Shown here in pieces: positions 33,622 through 42,567 of a stretch of DNA of 64,000 nucleotides. The stretch covers positions 1 through 64,000 of the forward strand of contig JBBATY010000018.1 in NCBI GenBank assembly GCA_040398525.1, in the 5' to 3' direction. Source of the DNA: VFMC01 sp040398525. Its GTDB lineage: Bacteria; Actinomycetota; Acidimicrobiia; Acidimicrobiales; Ilumatobacteraceae. Within the stretch, counting starts at the first letter, position 1. Each line of letters opens with the position of its first letter. A program made the position numbers and the translations under genes. The notes below the pieces were generated by a model. It made no database searches, was not told where the DNA came from, and saw only the letters and a list, made by a program, of their open reading frames with translations.

Positions 33622-35067
33622 GTGCCCGTCCATCAGCTGACCAGGCTCGTCGAGGGCCAGGAGATCCCGTTCGGCGGCGACCGTGTTGCCACGGTGCCGG
33701 CGCAGCTCGCCAGCGCGTTCCGGCCGGGCGATCGGCTCGTCGTCGTGCACGAGACCGGCGACCTCCTGCACATTCCGGCCGACCAGCACCTCGTCGCCAC
33801 CCGGGCCGTCGCTGGCGCTGCCGAAGCCTTCGCGGCGCTCGCCGAGGTGCCCGACGACCGGATCAGCGACTTCTTCGCCCGCTTCGCCGCGCTGCTGGCC
33901 GACGATCGCGCCTTCGAACCGATCGCTGCCGCGAACGCCGCCGACGTGGCCTCGGCGCTCGAGCGCGGCCGGTCGACCACCCGTCTCGTCCTGTCGCCGT
34001 CGATGCGAGCAGGAATGGTCGACGGCCTGCGGACCTGGCAGCACATCGTCGGTCGGCGCGACGAGCAACTCGAGGTCCATCGTCACGAGCAGTGGACCGT
34101 CGAGACCCGACGCGCGCCCCTCGGCGTGGTCGGTTTCGTGTTCGAGGGGCGTCCGAACGTGTTCGCCGATGCGACTGGTGTGCTCCGCTCCGGCAACACG
34201 GCCGTGTTCCGCATCGGCAGCGACGCGCTGGGCACAGCTCGGGCGATCATGGAGCATGCCGTCGGCCCGGCGCTCGGTGCCGCTGGCCTGCCTGCAGGTG
34301 CCGTGCAGCTCGTCGACTCGGCGGCCCACGCAGCCGGCTGGGCGCTCTTCAGCGATCAGCGTCTCGGGCTGGCAGTCGCCAGGGGTTCGGGCGCTGCGGT
34401 CGCCCAGCTCGGCGCCGTGGCCCGTCAGCACGGGGTGCCCGTCAGCCTCCACGGCACCGGAGGCGCATGGATGGTGCTGGCCGCGAATGCCGACCCTGCC
34501 GTGGTGAGCCTCGCCGTGCGGCACTCCCTCGATCGCAAGGTGTGCAACACCTTGAACGTCTGCTGCATCGAAGCCGCTGCGGCCAGCGACCTCGTGCCCG
34601 TCGTGGTCGCCGCAGCGCAGGAGGCTGCGGCGGCGCGGGGCGCGCGCCCGGTGCTGCACGCCACGGCGAGCGCGTCGGCCCTCGTCGCCGGTGCTGCGGT
34701 GCAGACCGAGGACGAGCTCGGCATCGAGTGGGAGTGGGAGCACGACCCGGAGCTCACCATCGCGGTCGTCGACGACGTCGATCACGCAGTCGCTCTGTTC
34801 AACCGATGGAGCCCTCGGTTCGTCGCCTCGATGATCGGCGGCGACGATGCGCTTCGCCAACGCTTCTACGACACCATCGACGCACCGTTCGTCGGCGACG
34901 GCTTCACTCGTTGGGTCGACGGCCAGTTCGCCTTCGGCCAGCCGGAGCTCGGCCTGTCGAACTGGCAGTCGGGACGGCTGTTCGCTCGCGGAGGCGTGCT
35001 GTCCGGCGACTCGGTCTTCACTGTGCGCACGCGGGCGGTGGTCACCGACCACCAGCTCCATCGTTGA
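33622..35067 (+). CDS. proA: Gamma-glutamyl phosphate reductase-like aldehyde dehydrogenase with N-terminal extension
   Basis: Member of the ProA branch of the aldehyde dehydrogenase superfamily, which reduces gamma-glutamyl phosphate for proline synthesis. From about residue 65 the 481-residue chain follows ProA: VVGFVFEGRPNVFADATG, LRSGNTAVFRIGSDAL, catalytic Cys308 in DRKVCNTLN, and FTRWVDGQFAFGQPELGLS, which departs from the usual ProA ending. The first ~60 residues (HQLTRLVEGQEIPFGGDR and following) are extra to the family and look like a small separate domain. The leaderless GTG supports that start. No proB is nearby, so true ProA function is likely but not certain. Confidence 0.82.
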   Translation: MPVHQLTRLVEGQEIPFGGDRVATVPAQLASAFRPGDRLVVVHETGDLLHIPADQHLVATRAVAGAAEAFAALAEVPDDRISDFFARFAALLADDRAFEPIAAANAADVASALERGRSTTRLVLSPSMRAGMVDGLRTWQHIVGRRDEQLEVHRHEQWTVETRRAPLGVVGFVFEGRPNVFADATGVLRSGNTAVFRIGSDALGTARAIMEHAVGPALGAAGLPAGAVQLVDSAAHAAGWALFSDQRLGLAVARGSGAAVAQLGAVARQHGVPVSLHGTGGAWMVLAANADPAVVSLAVRHSLDRKVCNTLNVCCIEAAAASDLVPVVVAAAQEAAAARGARPVLHATASASALVAGAAVQTEDELGIEWEWEHDPELTIAVVDDVDHAVALFNRWSPRFVASMIGGDDALRQRFYDTIDAPFVGDGFTRWVDGQFAFGQPELGLSNWQSGRLFARGGVLSGDSVFTVRTRAVVTDHQLHR

Positions 35068-35110
35068 CCCGACCTCGCCGGGCTGACTGCCGCGCATCGC
35101 ACGCGCTGGC

Positions 35111-35116
35111 TACCGT
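35111..35116 (+). promoter_or_regulatory. -10 hexamer of the M1 peptidase gene
   Basis: TACCGT ends 8 nt before the GTG at 35125. Confidence 0.6.
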
Positions 35117-35124
35117 TCAGAGCC

Positions 35125-36678
35125 GTGAGAGCTCGGGCGCAGCGGCGGTGCGCAGTGGCGGTGGTGGTGCTGACCGGTGTGATCGTCGCCTGCAGCAATG
35201 ATCCCCAGGTCACCGTCGAACGAGCCGATGCAGTGACGGTGCCTGCCACGGTCGATCCGTCGGTAGAGCCGCCGACCTCCGGCCCCATCGAGCCCCCGCC
35301 GGGCACGGATCCGGAGTCGGGCGGCTCGCTGCCCACCCCCGACCCGGTCGAGGGCTCCGACGGCATCGGCGACCAGCTCTTCCCCGACCTCGGCAACCCC
35401 GGCATCGACATCGTCGACTACCAGATCGAGCTCGCGTACGACCCCGCGCTCGACACCATCTCGGGCGAGGTCACGCTCCGCGTGATGCCGCTCGAGGATC
35501 GCGACGAGATCACCCTCGACGCCGTCGGCCTCGATGTCGAGGAGGTCGTAGTCGACGGCGAGCCGGCCGACTTCTCGGTCGAGCCGGTCGAGCTGAGGAT
35601 CCGGCCCGTCGAGCCGCTCGAGGCCTCGGCTCCGGTGACCATCACCGTCGCCTATTCGGCCGCCCCCGACGCCGAGTCGTCGGCGGCGGGCATCCCGAAC
35701 GGGTGGTACCACACGGATCCGGGCTCGTACTTGCTCAACGAACCCGATGGTCTGCGGACCTGGATGCCGGCCAACGACCATCCGTCCGACAAGGCGACGT
35801 TCACCTTCTCGATCACGGTGCCCACAGGCCTCACCGCCGTGGCGAACGGCAACCTCGTGTCGTCGGTGTCGAGCGGGCCGACGACCACATGGACCTGGCG
35901 GCAGGACGATCCGATGTCGACCTACCTCGTGCTGCTGCTCACTGGCGCCTACGAGCTCGTGGCTGATGAGGGGCCCGGCGGGTTGCCGCTGCTCCACGCC
36001 GTGCTGCGCAGCGACCGCGAGCTGATGCAGCCCTTCCTCGCGACCGTCGACGAGCAGGTGGTGTTCTTCGAGCGCTGGTTCGGGCCCTACCCGCTCGAGG
36101 GGTACGGACTGGCCATCACCGACAGCTTCGGGGGTCTGGCGATGGAGACCCAGGGGCGCTCGCTGTTCAGCCGCGAGGACTTCCTCGTGTCCGAGCCCGG
36201 GTACCTGCAGGAGTTGTTGCTGGCCCACGAGCTCGCGCATCAATGGTTCGGCAACGCCGTCAGCCCTGCGTTGTGGCAGGACATCTGGCTGAACGAGAGC
36301 TTTGCCACCTACGCCCAGTGGATGTGGCTCGAGGAGGCTGGCTACACGACCGTCGACGACGAGGCGCAGAGCGCGCTCGGGATGCGCGGCGTGATGGGTG
36401 GCTCGCCGACAGGGTCACCGGAGGCGAGCGAGCTGTTCTCGTTCAACTCCTACGACGGGGGAGCTGTCGTGCTCCACGCCCTGCGCGCCGTGATCGGAGA
36501 CGACGAGCTCTTCACCCTCTTGCGCCGATGGGTCGCCGAGAACAACGGCGAGGCACGCACGACGGCCGACTTCATCGGCCTCGCCGAGGAGGTGAGCGGC
36601 GAGGAGCTCGGTCCGTTCTTCGACGAGTGGCTGTTCGCCGAAGAGCTGCCCGCCACATTCCCCGCCGTCGCTGCGTGA
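35125..36678 (+). CDS. M1-family zinc metallopeptidase, lipoprotein
   Basis: Extracytoplasmic gluzincin peptidase of 517 residues. The N-terminus is a lipoprotein signal (MRARAQRRCAVAVVV and lipobox IVAC at about 20-23) followed by a ~65-residue Pro/Glu-rich linker. The M1 core starts near 95: GGLAMETQG (about 337-345) is the variant GAMEN exopeptidase motif, HELAHQW at 368-374 is the zinc HExxH, and NESFATY near 391 gives the third ligand. The chain ends soon after the helical catalytic domain, so it is a short M1 form. The GTG start follows TACCGT. It probably degrades peptides outside the membrane. Confidence 0.93.
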   Translation: MRARAQRRCAVAVVVLTGVIVACSNDPQVTVERADAVTVPATVDPSVEPPTSGPIEPPPGTDPESGGSLPTPDPVEGSDGIGDQLFPDLGNPGIDIVDYQIELAYDPALDTISGEVTLRVMPLEDRDEITLDAVGLDVEEVVVDGEPADFSVEPVELRIRPVEPLEASAPVTITVAYSAAPDAESSAAGIPNGWYHTDPGSYLLNEPDGLRTWMPANDHPSDKATFTFSITVPTGLTAVANGNLVSSVSSGPTTTWTWRQDDPMSTYLVLLLTGAYELVADEGPGGLPLLHAVLRSDRELMQPFLATVDEQVVFFERWFGPYPLEGYGLAITDSFGGLAMETQGRSLFSREDFLVSEPGYLQELLLAHELAHQWFGNAVSPALWQDIWLNESFATYAQWMWLEEAGYTTVDDEAQSALGMRGVMGGSPTGSPEASELFSFNSYDGGAVVLHALRAVIGDDELFTLLRRWVAENNGEARTTADFIGLAEEVSGEELGPFFDEWLFAEELPATFPAVAA

Positions 36679-36714
36679 GCCGTGCGGCCTGCCCGGCCGG
36701 CGGCGTCGGGAGGC

Positions 36715-38097
36715 TCAGTGCCCGCCGGTCATCCGGTCGAGGATCGCGCTGCGCCAACGCTCGGGTCGGCGATGGCGCTCCTCGTAGCGGTCGATACCGA
36801 TGGGCAGACGCACCATCGAGTTGATGCCGATCCAGCGGAGCGGCTCGGGCTCCCAACGCCTCGAGCGATGCCCCACCCACGGGAGGTCGACCAGCTCCGA
36901 GGTCGTGTCGGTGATCAGATCGGCGAGCGTTCGCCCGGCAAGGTTGGTCGTGCCGACACCGTCGCCGACGTAGCCACCAGCCCACGCCATCCCGGTGCTG
37001 CGATCGAGGCCGACCGAGCACTGCCAGTCGCGTGGCACACCGACGGCGCCGCCCCAACGGTGGGTGATCCGCACATCGCCGAGCGGCGGGAACAGCTCGT
37101 GCAGCGTCTGCTCGAGCAGGTCGTGGACTCGCCGGTGCTGCTCGAACGACGGCTTCAGTGCCGAACCGAAGTGGTAGGGCGCACCGCGTCCGCCGAAGGC
37201 AATGCGGTCATCGGCCGTTCGCTGCCCGTAGATGACCATCCGGCGTGCATCGCTGAACGTCGAGCGTTCAGCCCACCCGATGGCATCGAAGAACGACGCA
37301 GGCAGCGGCTCGGTCGCCACCATCAACGAGTAGACCGGTGCGATGTCGCGTCGGAGACCCGAGAGCGACGAGGTGAACGCCTCGGTGCAGCGCACGACCA
37401 CCTCGGCCGTCACCGTGCCGCGCTCGGTGCGCAGGCGCCCAGGCTCGATCGCGGTCACGGCTGTGTCCTCGTAGATCGCGACTCCTCGCCGCTCGACAGC
37501 GACGGCAAGGCCGCGCGCCAGTCGCGCAGGGTGGATCGATGCGCAGTGCGGGGTGAACTGGGCGCCCTCGACGTCGGTGGCGGCGAGCCGGCTGCGCGCC
37601 TCCGTCGCGGGCAGCCAGGCGACGTCCTCTTCGCCGAACCCGTACGAGCGGAGGTGCTCGATCTCGGCCTGTAGCCGTCCGGTATGGGCCGGGTTGCGCG
37701 CCAGGACCAGGGTGCCGCCCTTCACGAAGTGGCAGTCGATGCCCTCGCGTGCAGCCACCGCGCCGACCTCGTCGACCGTTGCGAACATCTCGCGCTGAAG
37801 CCGCACGGCCGCATCACGCCCATGCCCTGCTGCCATGGTGTCGAGGCTCATCGGCAGCAGGGCCGAGCACCATCCGCCGTTGCGGCCGCTTGCTCCGTAC
37901 CCAACTGTGGATGCCTCGACGACTGCAATGCGCAGACCCGGGTCGCGTTCGGCGAGGTAGTAGGCCGTCCACAGCCCGGTGTACCCGGCGCCGACGATCG
38001 CCACATCGACATCGATGTCGCTTCCGAGCGGTGCTCGGGGCGCCCACTGCGCTGCGTCGAGGGACGCGTGCCAGAGCGAAGGAGGAGGTGCGGCCAC
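36715..38097 (-). CDS. FAD-dependent oxidoreductase, D-amino-acid-oxidase family
   Basis: Flavoprotein of the DAO family (Puu B/gamma-glutamylputrescine-oxidase-like), which oxidises amines or amino acids. The 460 residues include the dinucleotide fold VAIVGAGYTGL (32-42), the second FAD motif GASGRNGGWCSA typical of the PuuB-like subgroup, and a C-terminal GYVGDGVGTTNLAGR that closes the FAD site. The GTG at 38097 lies 7 nt behind TAGCGT; a longer frame upstream would include the promoter. It is divergent from the CPBP gene. The substrate is unknown. Confidence 0.92.
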   Translation of the reverse strand: MAAPPPSLWHASLDAAQWAPRAPLGSDIDVDVAIVGAGYTGLWTAYYLAERDPGLRIAVVEASTVGYGASGRNGGWCSALLPMSLDTMAAGHGRDAAVRLQREMFATVDEVGAVAAREGIDCHFVKGGTLVLARNPAHTGRLQAEIEHLRSYGFGEEDVAWLPATEARSRLAATDVEGAQFTPHCASIHPARLARGLAVAVERRGVAIYEDTAVTAIEPGRLRTERGTVTAEVVVRCTEAFTSSLSGLRRDIAPVYSLMVATEPLPASFFDAIGWAERSTFSDARRMVIYGQRTADDRIAFGGRGAPYHFGSALKPSFEQHRRVHDLLEQTLHELFPPLGDVRITHRWGGAVGVPRDWQCSVGLDRSTGMAWAGGYVGDGVGTTNLAGRTLADLITDTTSELVDLPWVGHRSRRWEPEPLRWIGINSMVRLPIGIDRYEERHRRPERWRSAILDRMTGGH

Positions 38098-38104
38098 GTC
38101 CGCG

Positions 38105-38110
38105 ACGCTA
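38105..38110 (-). promoter_or_regulatory. -10 hexamer of the FAD oxidoreductase gene
   Basis: TAGCGT (reverse strand) ends 7 nt before the GTG at 38097. Confidence 0.6.
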
Positions 38111-38138
38111 CCGCGGGCGGTTCCGCCCGGTCGGCCCC

Positions 38139-38144
38139 TACGCT
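38139..38144 (+). promoter_or_regulatory. -10 hexamer of the CPBP protease gene
   Basis: TACGCT ends 7 nt before the GTG at 38152. Confidence 0.6.
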
Positions 38145-38151
38145 CTGGGCC

Positions 38152-38955
38152 GTGCAACACCCGGCTGGCTGGTACCCGGACCCGTGGATCGAGGGTGGGA
38201 TGCGCTACTGGAACGGGTCGGCGTGGACGCCCCATCTGGCTGCAAAGGTGAACCCTCCCAAGCCGCCGTTCCCCACGCTGCCGCTCGTCGTGGCGGTGGG
38301 AGCGTTGGTCGTGCTGACAGCGTCGCTCGTGCTGAGCAAGGTCGTGCTCGACCTCCTGGTCGGGCAGGAGTGGCCCATCGCGGTGTACGTCGTCATCTCC
38401 GCGAGCATCGGCTACGTGCCATCACTTGCGTTCGGGTGGTGGGCGAGCCGACGCTGGGGCCGTGCGTCGCTGCGCAGCGACAGTGGGTTGTTCTTCCGCC
38501 GCTCCGACGCCGGATGGGGCCCCGTCACCTGGCTCAGCTGCATTGCCGTGCAAGTGGCCATCGCTGCGCTGGTGTTCTCGTTCGAAGTGCCCTTCACCGG
38601 GAACACCGAGGGCATCGGCGACCTCTCCGACGACCGGGGGTACGTGATCACCATCTTGGTGACGGCGGTGATCGCTGCCCCGTTCGTGGAGGAGATCGTG
38701 TTCCGGGGTCTGATGCTCCGCGGGCTGCTCAGCCGGATGGGTGCGGTCCCGGCGATCGGCATCCAGGGTGTGCTCTTCGGTGTGGCCCACATCGACCCCG
38801 TACGCGGGCAGGGCAACCTCGGCCTGGCCATGATCCTGAGCGGCGTCGGCCTCGTGCTCGGGGCCTCGGCGTACCTGTTCCGCAGGCTCGGCCCGACGAT
38901 CGTGTCGCACATGATCACCAACACCGTTGCGATGTCGGTGACGCTGCTCATGTGA
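38152..38955 (+). CDS. DUF2510 + CPBP intramembrane metalloprotease
   Basis: Membrane protein of 267 residues that starts with the small DUF2510 motif GWYPDPWIEGGMRYWNGSAW (6-25), common in actinobacteria, and continues as a CPBP/CAAX-type intramembrane protease. Glu180-Glu181-x3-Arg185 (FVEEIVFRG) is motif 1, GVLFGVAHI (about 205) motif 2 and SHMITNT near 252 motif 3. About seven hydrophobic segments are visible. DUF2510 is thought to be a membrane-proximal module; its role is unknown. The last 8 bp overlap the convergent panC end, with no terminator between. Confidence 0.92.
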   Translation: MQHPAGWYPDPWIEGGMRYWNGSAWTPHLAAKVNPPKPPFPTLPLVVAVGALVVLTASLVLSKVVLDLLVGQEWPIAVYVVISASIGYVPSLAFGWWASRRWGRASLRSDSGLFFRRSDAGWGPVTWLSCIAVQVAIAALVFSFEVPFTGNTEGIGDLSDDRGYVITILVTAVIAAPFVEEIVFRGLMLRGLLSRMGAVPAIGIQGVLFGVAHIDPVRGQGNLGLAMILSGVGLVLGASAYLFRRLGPTIVSHMITNTVAMSVTLLM

Positions 38956-39796
38956 GTGGCAGGTTGTCGATCAGTCGCACGTCGCCGAACCAGGCAGCCA
39001 CGACGAGCAGGGCAGGGTCGCCGTCGACGAGCTCTCCGGTGGGCAGGAACGTCCGCGGGTCGATCAGCTCGAGGTACTCGAGACGGGCACGGGGTTCGGC
39101 CTCGATCGGCTCCCGGGCGAGGCGCAGCAACTCGGCGACGTCCACGCTGCCGGCGGCGGCCCGGCGTCGCGCCGCCTCGAGGCCTCGGTGCAGGCAGCCG
39201 GCAGCCCGACGGTCGGCGGGGTCGAGGCGGCGGTTGCGGCTGCTCATCGCCAACCCGTCGGCCTCGCGAACCGTGGGGAACGCGACGATGTCGATGCCGA
39301 GGTCGAGGTCGCGCACCATGCGTTCGATGATGGCGAGCTGTTGGGCGTCTTTCTGCCCGAACACTGCGACCTGCGGCCGGACTGCCGAGAAGAGCTTCGC
39401 CACCACCGTGGTGACGCCACGGAAGTGCCCCGGGCGATGTGCGCCCTCGAGTTGGTCGGCGAGCGGGCCTGGCTCAACGTGGGTCTGGAAGCCGTCGGGG
39501 TACATGGCTGCGGCAGTCGGCGCATAGACGGCGTCGGTGCCCGCTGCCTCGCACTGGGTGAGGTCGTCGTCGATCGGGCGCGGGTAGCGCTCGAAGTCGG
39601 CGCGGACGTTGAACTGCAGTGGGTTCACGAAGATCGAGACGACGACCGTGTCGGCGTGCCGGCGTGCTTCGGTGATCAGCGCGAGATGGCCCTCGTGAAG
39701 TGCGCCCATCGTCGGGACGAACCCGATCCGAGCCCCCGCAGCGCGTCGTCGCTCGGTCCAGGCGTGCATGTCGCCGGGCGTGGTGAGAACATCCAC
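38948..39796 (-). CDS. panC: Pantothenate synthetase (PanC)
   Basis: Cytoplasmic ATP-dependent ligase joining pantoate and beta-alanine, the last step of pantothenate (CoA precursor) synthesis. The 282-residue chain shows VPTMGALHEGHLAL (HIGH-type ATP site, about 27-40), SIFVNPLQFN, GVTTVVAKLF, VFGQKDAQQ and the KMSKS-like MSSRNRRL. The GTG at 39796 follows the panB stop by 14 bp, so the two form an operon. panD is not in the window. No ribosome binding site is visible at the GTG; coupling to panB could help initiation. Confidence 0.96.
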   Translation of the reverse strand: MDVLTTPGDMHAWTERRRAAGARIGFVPTMGALHEGHLALITEARRHADTVVVSIFVNPLQFNVRADFERYPRPIDDDLTQCEAAGTDAVYAPTAAAMYPDGFQTHVEPGPLADQLEGAHRPGHFRGVTTVVAKLFSAVRPQVAVFGQKDAQQLAIIERMVRDLDLGIDIVAFPTVREADGLAMSSRNRRLDPADRRAAGCLHRGLEAARRRAAAGSVDVAELLRLAREPIEAEPRARLEYLELIDPRTFLPTGELVDGDPALLVVAAWFGDVRLIDNLPLT

Positions 39797-39810
39797 GGTG
39801 GTGCGGTCGC

Positions 39811-40656
39811 TCAGCGGAACGAGTGGGCTTCGTCGGGCCAGGTGCCCGTGTGCACATCGCCCACGTACGCCGAGGTGGCGTCGATCACCTGCTGGCGAAG
39901 GTTGCCGAACGCCTTGGCGAAGGTGAAGGTCCGCTCGGAGAGGCCGAGGACGTCGTGGAGCACGAGGACCTGGCCGTCGCACGCTGGGCCAGCCCCGATG
40001 CCGATCGTAGGGATCGACACCTTCTGCGAGATCTCGGCAGCGAGATCCATAGGGACACCCTCCACCACGATCGCGCAGGCGCCGGCCTGCTCGACAGCGT
40101 GTGCGTCCTCGAGCAGGCGCTCGCGCCCGCCGGCTTCGTACCCGCTGTCGCGCCCCTGCACTTTGTGGCCGCCCATGCGGTGGTAGCTCTGCGGTGTCAG
40201 GCCGATGTGGCCCATCACCGGGATGTCGACTCGGGTGATCGCCTCGATCGTCTCGGCCATCGGCAGGCCACCTTCGAGCTTGATGCACTCCGCCCCCTCT
40301 TTCATGAGGCGGATGGCGCTCGAGAGGCCCTGTTCCGGGCTCACCTGGTAGCTCCCGAAGGGCAGGTCGCCCACGATGAGCGCCTTGGTGCGGGCCCGGG
40401 CGACGATGCGCACGTGGTAGGCCATCTCATCGAGATCGACAGGGATGGTGTTGCTGACTCCCTGCACCACCATGCCGACGCTGTCGCCGACGAGGATCAC
40501 GTCGACCCCGGCCTCGTCGACCAGTCGGGCGAAGGTGGCGTCATACGCCGTGATCATTGCGATCTTGCTGCCCGCAGCCTTGGCGCGGGCCAAGTCGGGC
40601 ACGGTGACCTTCTTGCGCGAGGCCACAGCGGTGGGGTCGGAGGGGTGGGCGTTCAT
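39811..40656 (-). CDS. panB: 3-methyl-2-oxobutanoate hydroxymethyltransferase (PanB)
   Basis: TIM-barrel enzyme that moves a one-carbon unit from methylene-tetrahydrofolate to ketoisovalerate, giving ketopantoate. The 281 residues have the PanB motifs MITAYDATFARLVDEAGVD, VGDSVGMVVQG (metal-binding Asp), LEGG with the second metal ligand, and PVMGHIGLTPQS. A good ribosome binding site AGGAGGT (40664-40670) lies 7 nt before the ATG, unlike the many leaderless genes here. A TAGGTT hexamer at 40729-40734 would give a leader of about 70 nt. Confidence 0.97.
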   Translation of the reverse strand: MNAHPSDPTAVASRKKVTVPDLARAKAAGSKIAMITAYDATFARLVDEAGVDVILVGDSVGMVVQGVSNTIPVDLDEMAYHVRIVARARTKALIVGDLPFGSYQVSPEQGLSSAIRLMKEGAECIKLEGGLPMAETIEAITRVDIPVMGHIGLTPQSYHRMGGHKVQGRDSGYEAGGRERLLEDAHAVEQAGACAIVVEGVPMDLAAEISQKVSIPTIGIGAGPACDGQVLVLHDVLGLSERTFTFAKAFGNLRQQVIDATSAYVGDVHTGTWPDEAHSFR

Positions 40657-40728
40657 GGAGTGGACCTCCTCGGTTCCGGTCGTCTCCGACCGGACTGGGA
40701 CCCAGGGTCGAGCCCTGACGCGTGGGGA

Positions 40729-40734
40729 AACCTA
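40729..40734 (-). promoter_or_regulatory. Possible -10 hexamer of panB-panC
   Basis: TAGGTT (reverse strand), about 73 nt before the panB ATG. It gives a leadered transcript with a Shine-Dalgarno sequence. Confidence 0.4.
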
Positions 40735-40784
40735 GCGATGCGCGCGATTGTTCCCCCAATCGTTCGCGAAGGTTGTCGCGGAGG

Positions 40785-41843
40785 TCACGTCGCCGTCGGG
40801 AATACCGATGGGCACAGGTCGCGGTACGCGGGCGGGCCGCCGGGGGCCGAACGGGCCTCGAGCAGTGCTCGAGTGCAGGCGAGCGCGAAGCACTGTGCAC
40901 CTGCTTCGAACAGTGCCGTGAGCTGAAGCGCCCGCTCGCGGCCCGTCGCCGGCGCGCTGGGGCTGTGTCCGGTGGAGAGGGCGAAGATCGTGTCGCCGTC
41001 GAACAGGGTGTGCGCCGGTCGCACGGCGCGGGCCAGGCCGTCGTGGGCGACGTCGGCGAAGCGCGTGCACTCGGCCTTGCTCAGCGCATCATCGGTGGCG
41101 ACGACGCCGATCACCGTGTTGAGCGGGGGTCGGGCGGCGTTGAGGTGGGCCCGAAGTGCGGCGAGCTCCGTCCGCCGAGGCCTGGTCAGGCGCGTGCCGC
41201 GGCGCTCCCACGGCAACCCCGTCTCCGGATCGACGACCGATCCGAGAGAGTTCACCACGGCGAGCGCCGCAACGACCGTCCCGTTGCTCAGGCGCACGCT
41301 CGCCTGGCCGACACCGCCCTGCAGGCCCCCTGCCATCGCTCCGGTGCCGGCACCGACGCTGCCCGAGCCCGTCCCGACGCGCAGCCGGCGGGCGTTGCGC
41401 GTGGCCCGGGCACCGAAGTCGGCGTCCGGTCGCCGCGACGCATCGCCGGCCCGCCCGAGGTCGAAGATCACGGCTGCAGGCACGATCGGCACCACCGTGC
41501 CTGCCCCGGGCCGCCCGACGGGGAAGCCGATCCCGCGGGCCTCGAGCTCGCTCATCACCCCGGTGGTCGCAGCGAGCCCGAACGCGCTGCCGCCCGTGAG
41601 GCACACCGCGTGGACCTGTTCCACCAGGTTCTCCGGTCGGAGCAGATCGGTCTCGTGTGTCCCGGGCCCTCCGCCACGAACATCGACACCTCCGACGGCG
41701 CCGGCTGGTGCGAGCACGACCGTGGTGCCGGTCCGCCAGCCGCGGCCGACGCGGGTGGCATGGCCCACCAGCAGGCCGTCGACATCGGTGAGCGTGCCCG
41801 TCAGGTCGGGCGGAGCCGTCGTGCGTTGGCGTCGCTCACCCAC
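40785..41843 (-). CDS. P1-family (DmpA/S58-type) peptidase
   Basis: Predicted self-processing N-terminal-nucleophile aminopeptidase of the P1/DmpA family, 352 residues. LLVGHATRVGRGWRTGTTV opens the fold, HAVCLTGGSAFGL and GTGSGSVGAGTGAMAGG are conserved glycine-rich loops, and NTVIGVVATDDALSKAE (about 275) is the region before the small subunit. The GTG at 41843 lies 6 nt behind TACGCT; the longer frame upstream would pass through the promoter. It is divergent from the acyltransferase gene. The substrate is unknown, probably small N-blocked or beta-amino peptides. Confidence 0.9.
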   Translation of the reverse strand: MGERRQRTTAPPDLTGTLTDVDGLLVGHATRVGRGWRTGTTVVLAPAGAVGGVDVRGGGPGTHETDLLRPENLVEQVHAVCLTGGSAFGLAATTGVMSELEARGIGFPVGRPGAGTVVPIVPAAVIFDLGRAGDASRRPDADFGARATRNARRLRVGTGSGSVGAGTGAMAGGLQGGVGQASVRLSNGTVVAALAVVNSLGSVVDPETGLPWERRGTRLTRPRRTELAALRAHLNAARPPLNTVIGVVATDDALSKAECTRFADVAHDGLARAVRPAHTLFDGDTIFALSTGHSPSAPATGRERALQLTALFEAGAQCFALACTRALLEARSAPGGPPAYRDLCPSVFPTAT

Positions 41844-41849
41844 GTGGCC

Positions 41850-41855
41850 AGCGTA
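41850..41855 (-). promoter_or_regulatory. -10 hexamer of the P1 peptidase gene
   Basis: TACGCT (reverse strand) ends 6 nt before the GTG at 41843. Confidence 0.6.
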
Positions 41856-41917
41856 GTCAGCATGCGAGTCGGCCGTCCGTGGTGGGTCGAGCGCGGCATT
41901 GCCGTCGGTGCACGCGG

Positions 41918-41923
41918 TAGCGT
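41918..41923 (+). promoter_or_regulatory. -10 hexamer of the hexapeptide acyltransferase gene
   Basis: TAGCGT ends 8 nt before the GTG at 41932. Confidence 0.6.
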
Positions 41924-41931
41924 CGCCTGCC

Positions 41932-42561
41932 GTGACGCGTCGCCACGACATCGCCGGGGAATGGATCCGCCGCAGTTGGGAGGCCGTTGGGCGCTGGGGG
42001 GCGATCGGCCCGGAGAGCCGCACCGGCCGGCGGTTCGGTCGGTTCGGTGCTGGCAGCATCATCTGCTTCCCGACGAACACGATCTTCAACGAGCGTTACA
42101 TCCACATCGGCGAGGGAACGATGCTCGGGCCCAACATCACCCTGTCGGCGGGCATGATGCCCGGTCAGGTGTGCATCTCCGATCCGGTCGTGCGGATCGG
42201 CGACCGATGCCTCATCGGCAAGGGCAGCGGCATCGTCGGCCACTTCTCGATCGAGATCGGCAACGACGTGTGGACAGGCCATCACGTGTACGTGACCGAC
42301 CAGAACCACGGCTATCAGGACGTGTCGGTGCCGATCTCGCGTCAGACGATGCCCGAGCGGCCCGTGTCGATCGGCGACGGCTCGTGGATCGGTCACGGTT
42401 CGGTGATCCTCCCCGGATCGACGATCGGCAAGCACGTCACGATCGGTGCCAACTCCGTGGTGACCGGAACCATCCCCGACTTCAGTGTCGCGGTCGGAAA
42501 CCCGGCACGGGTGATCAAGCGCTACGTCGAGGGCGAGGGATGGGTGACGGTGCGCCCGTGA
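41932..42561 (+). CDS. Left-handed beta-helix (hexapeptide-repeat) acyltransferase
   Basis: Acetyl/acyltransferase of 209 residues built from hexapeptide repeats ([LIV]-G-x4), for example IHIGEGTMLGPNITLSAG, VRIGDRCLIGKGSGIVG, IEIGNDVWTGHHVYV and IGDGSWIGHGSVILPG. The loop TDQNHGYQD carries the His expected at the trimer active site. FSVAVGNPARVIKRY is the usual C-terminal ending. Members acetylate sugars or chloramphenicol-like acceptors; the acceptor is not readable. The GTG is set by TAGCGT 8 nt upstream. Confidence 0.92.
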   Translation: MTRRHDIAGEWIRRSWEAVGRWGAIGPESRTGRRFGRFGAGSIICFPTNTIFNERYIHIGEGTMLGPNITLSAGMMPGQVCISDPVVRIGDRCLIGKGSGIVGHFSIEIGNDVWTGHHVYVTDQNHGYQDVSVPISRQTMPERPVSIGDGSWIGHGSVILPGSTIGKHVTIGANSVVTGTIPDFSVAVGNPARVIKRYVEGEGWVTVRP

Positions 42562-42567
42562 GGGGGC

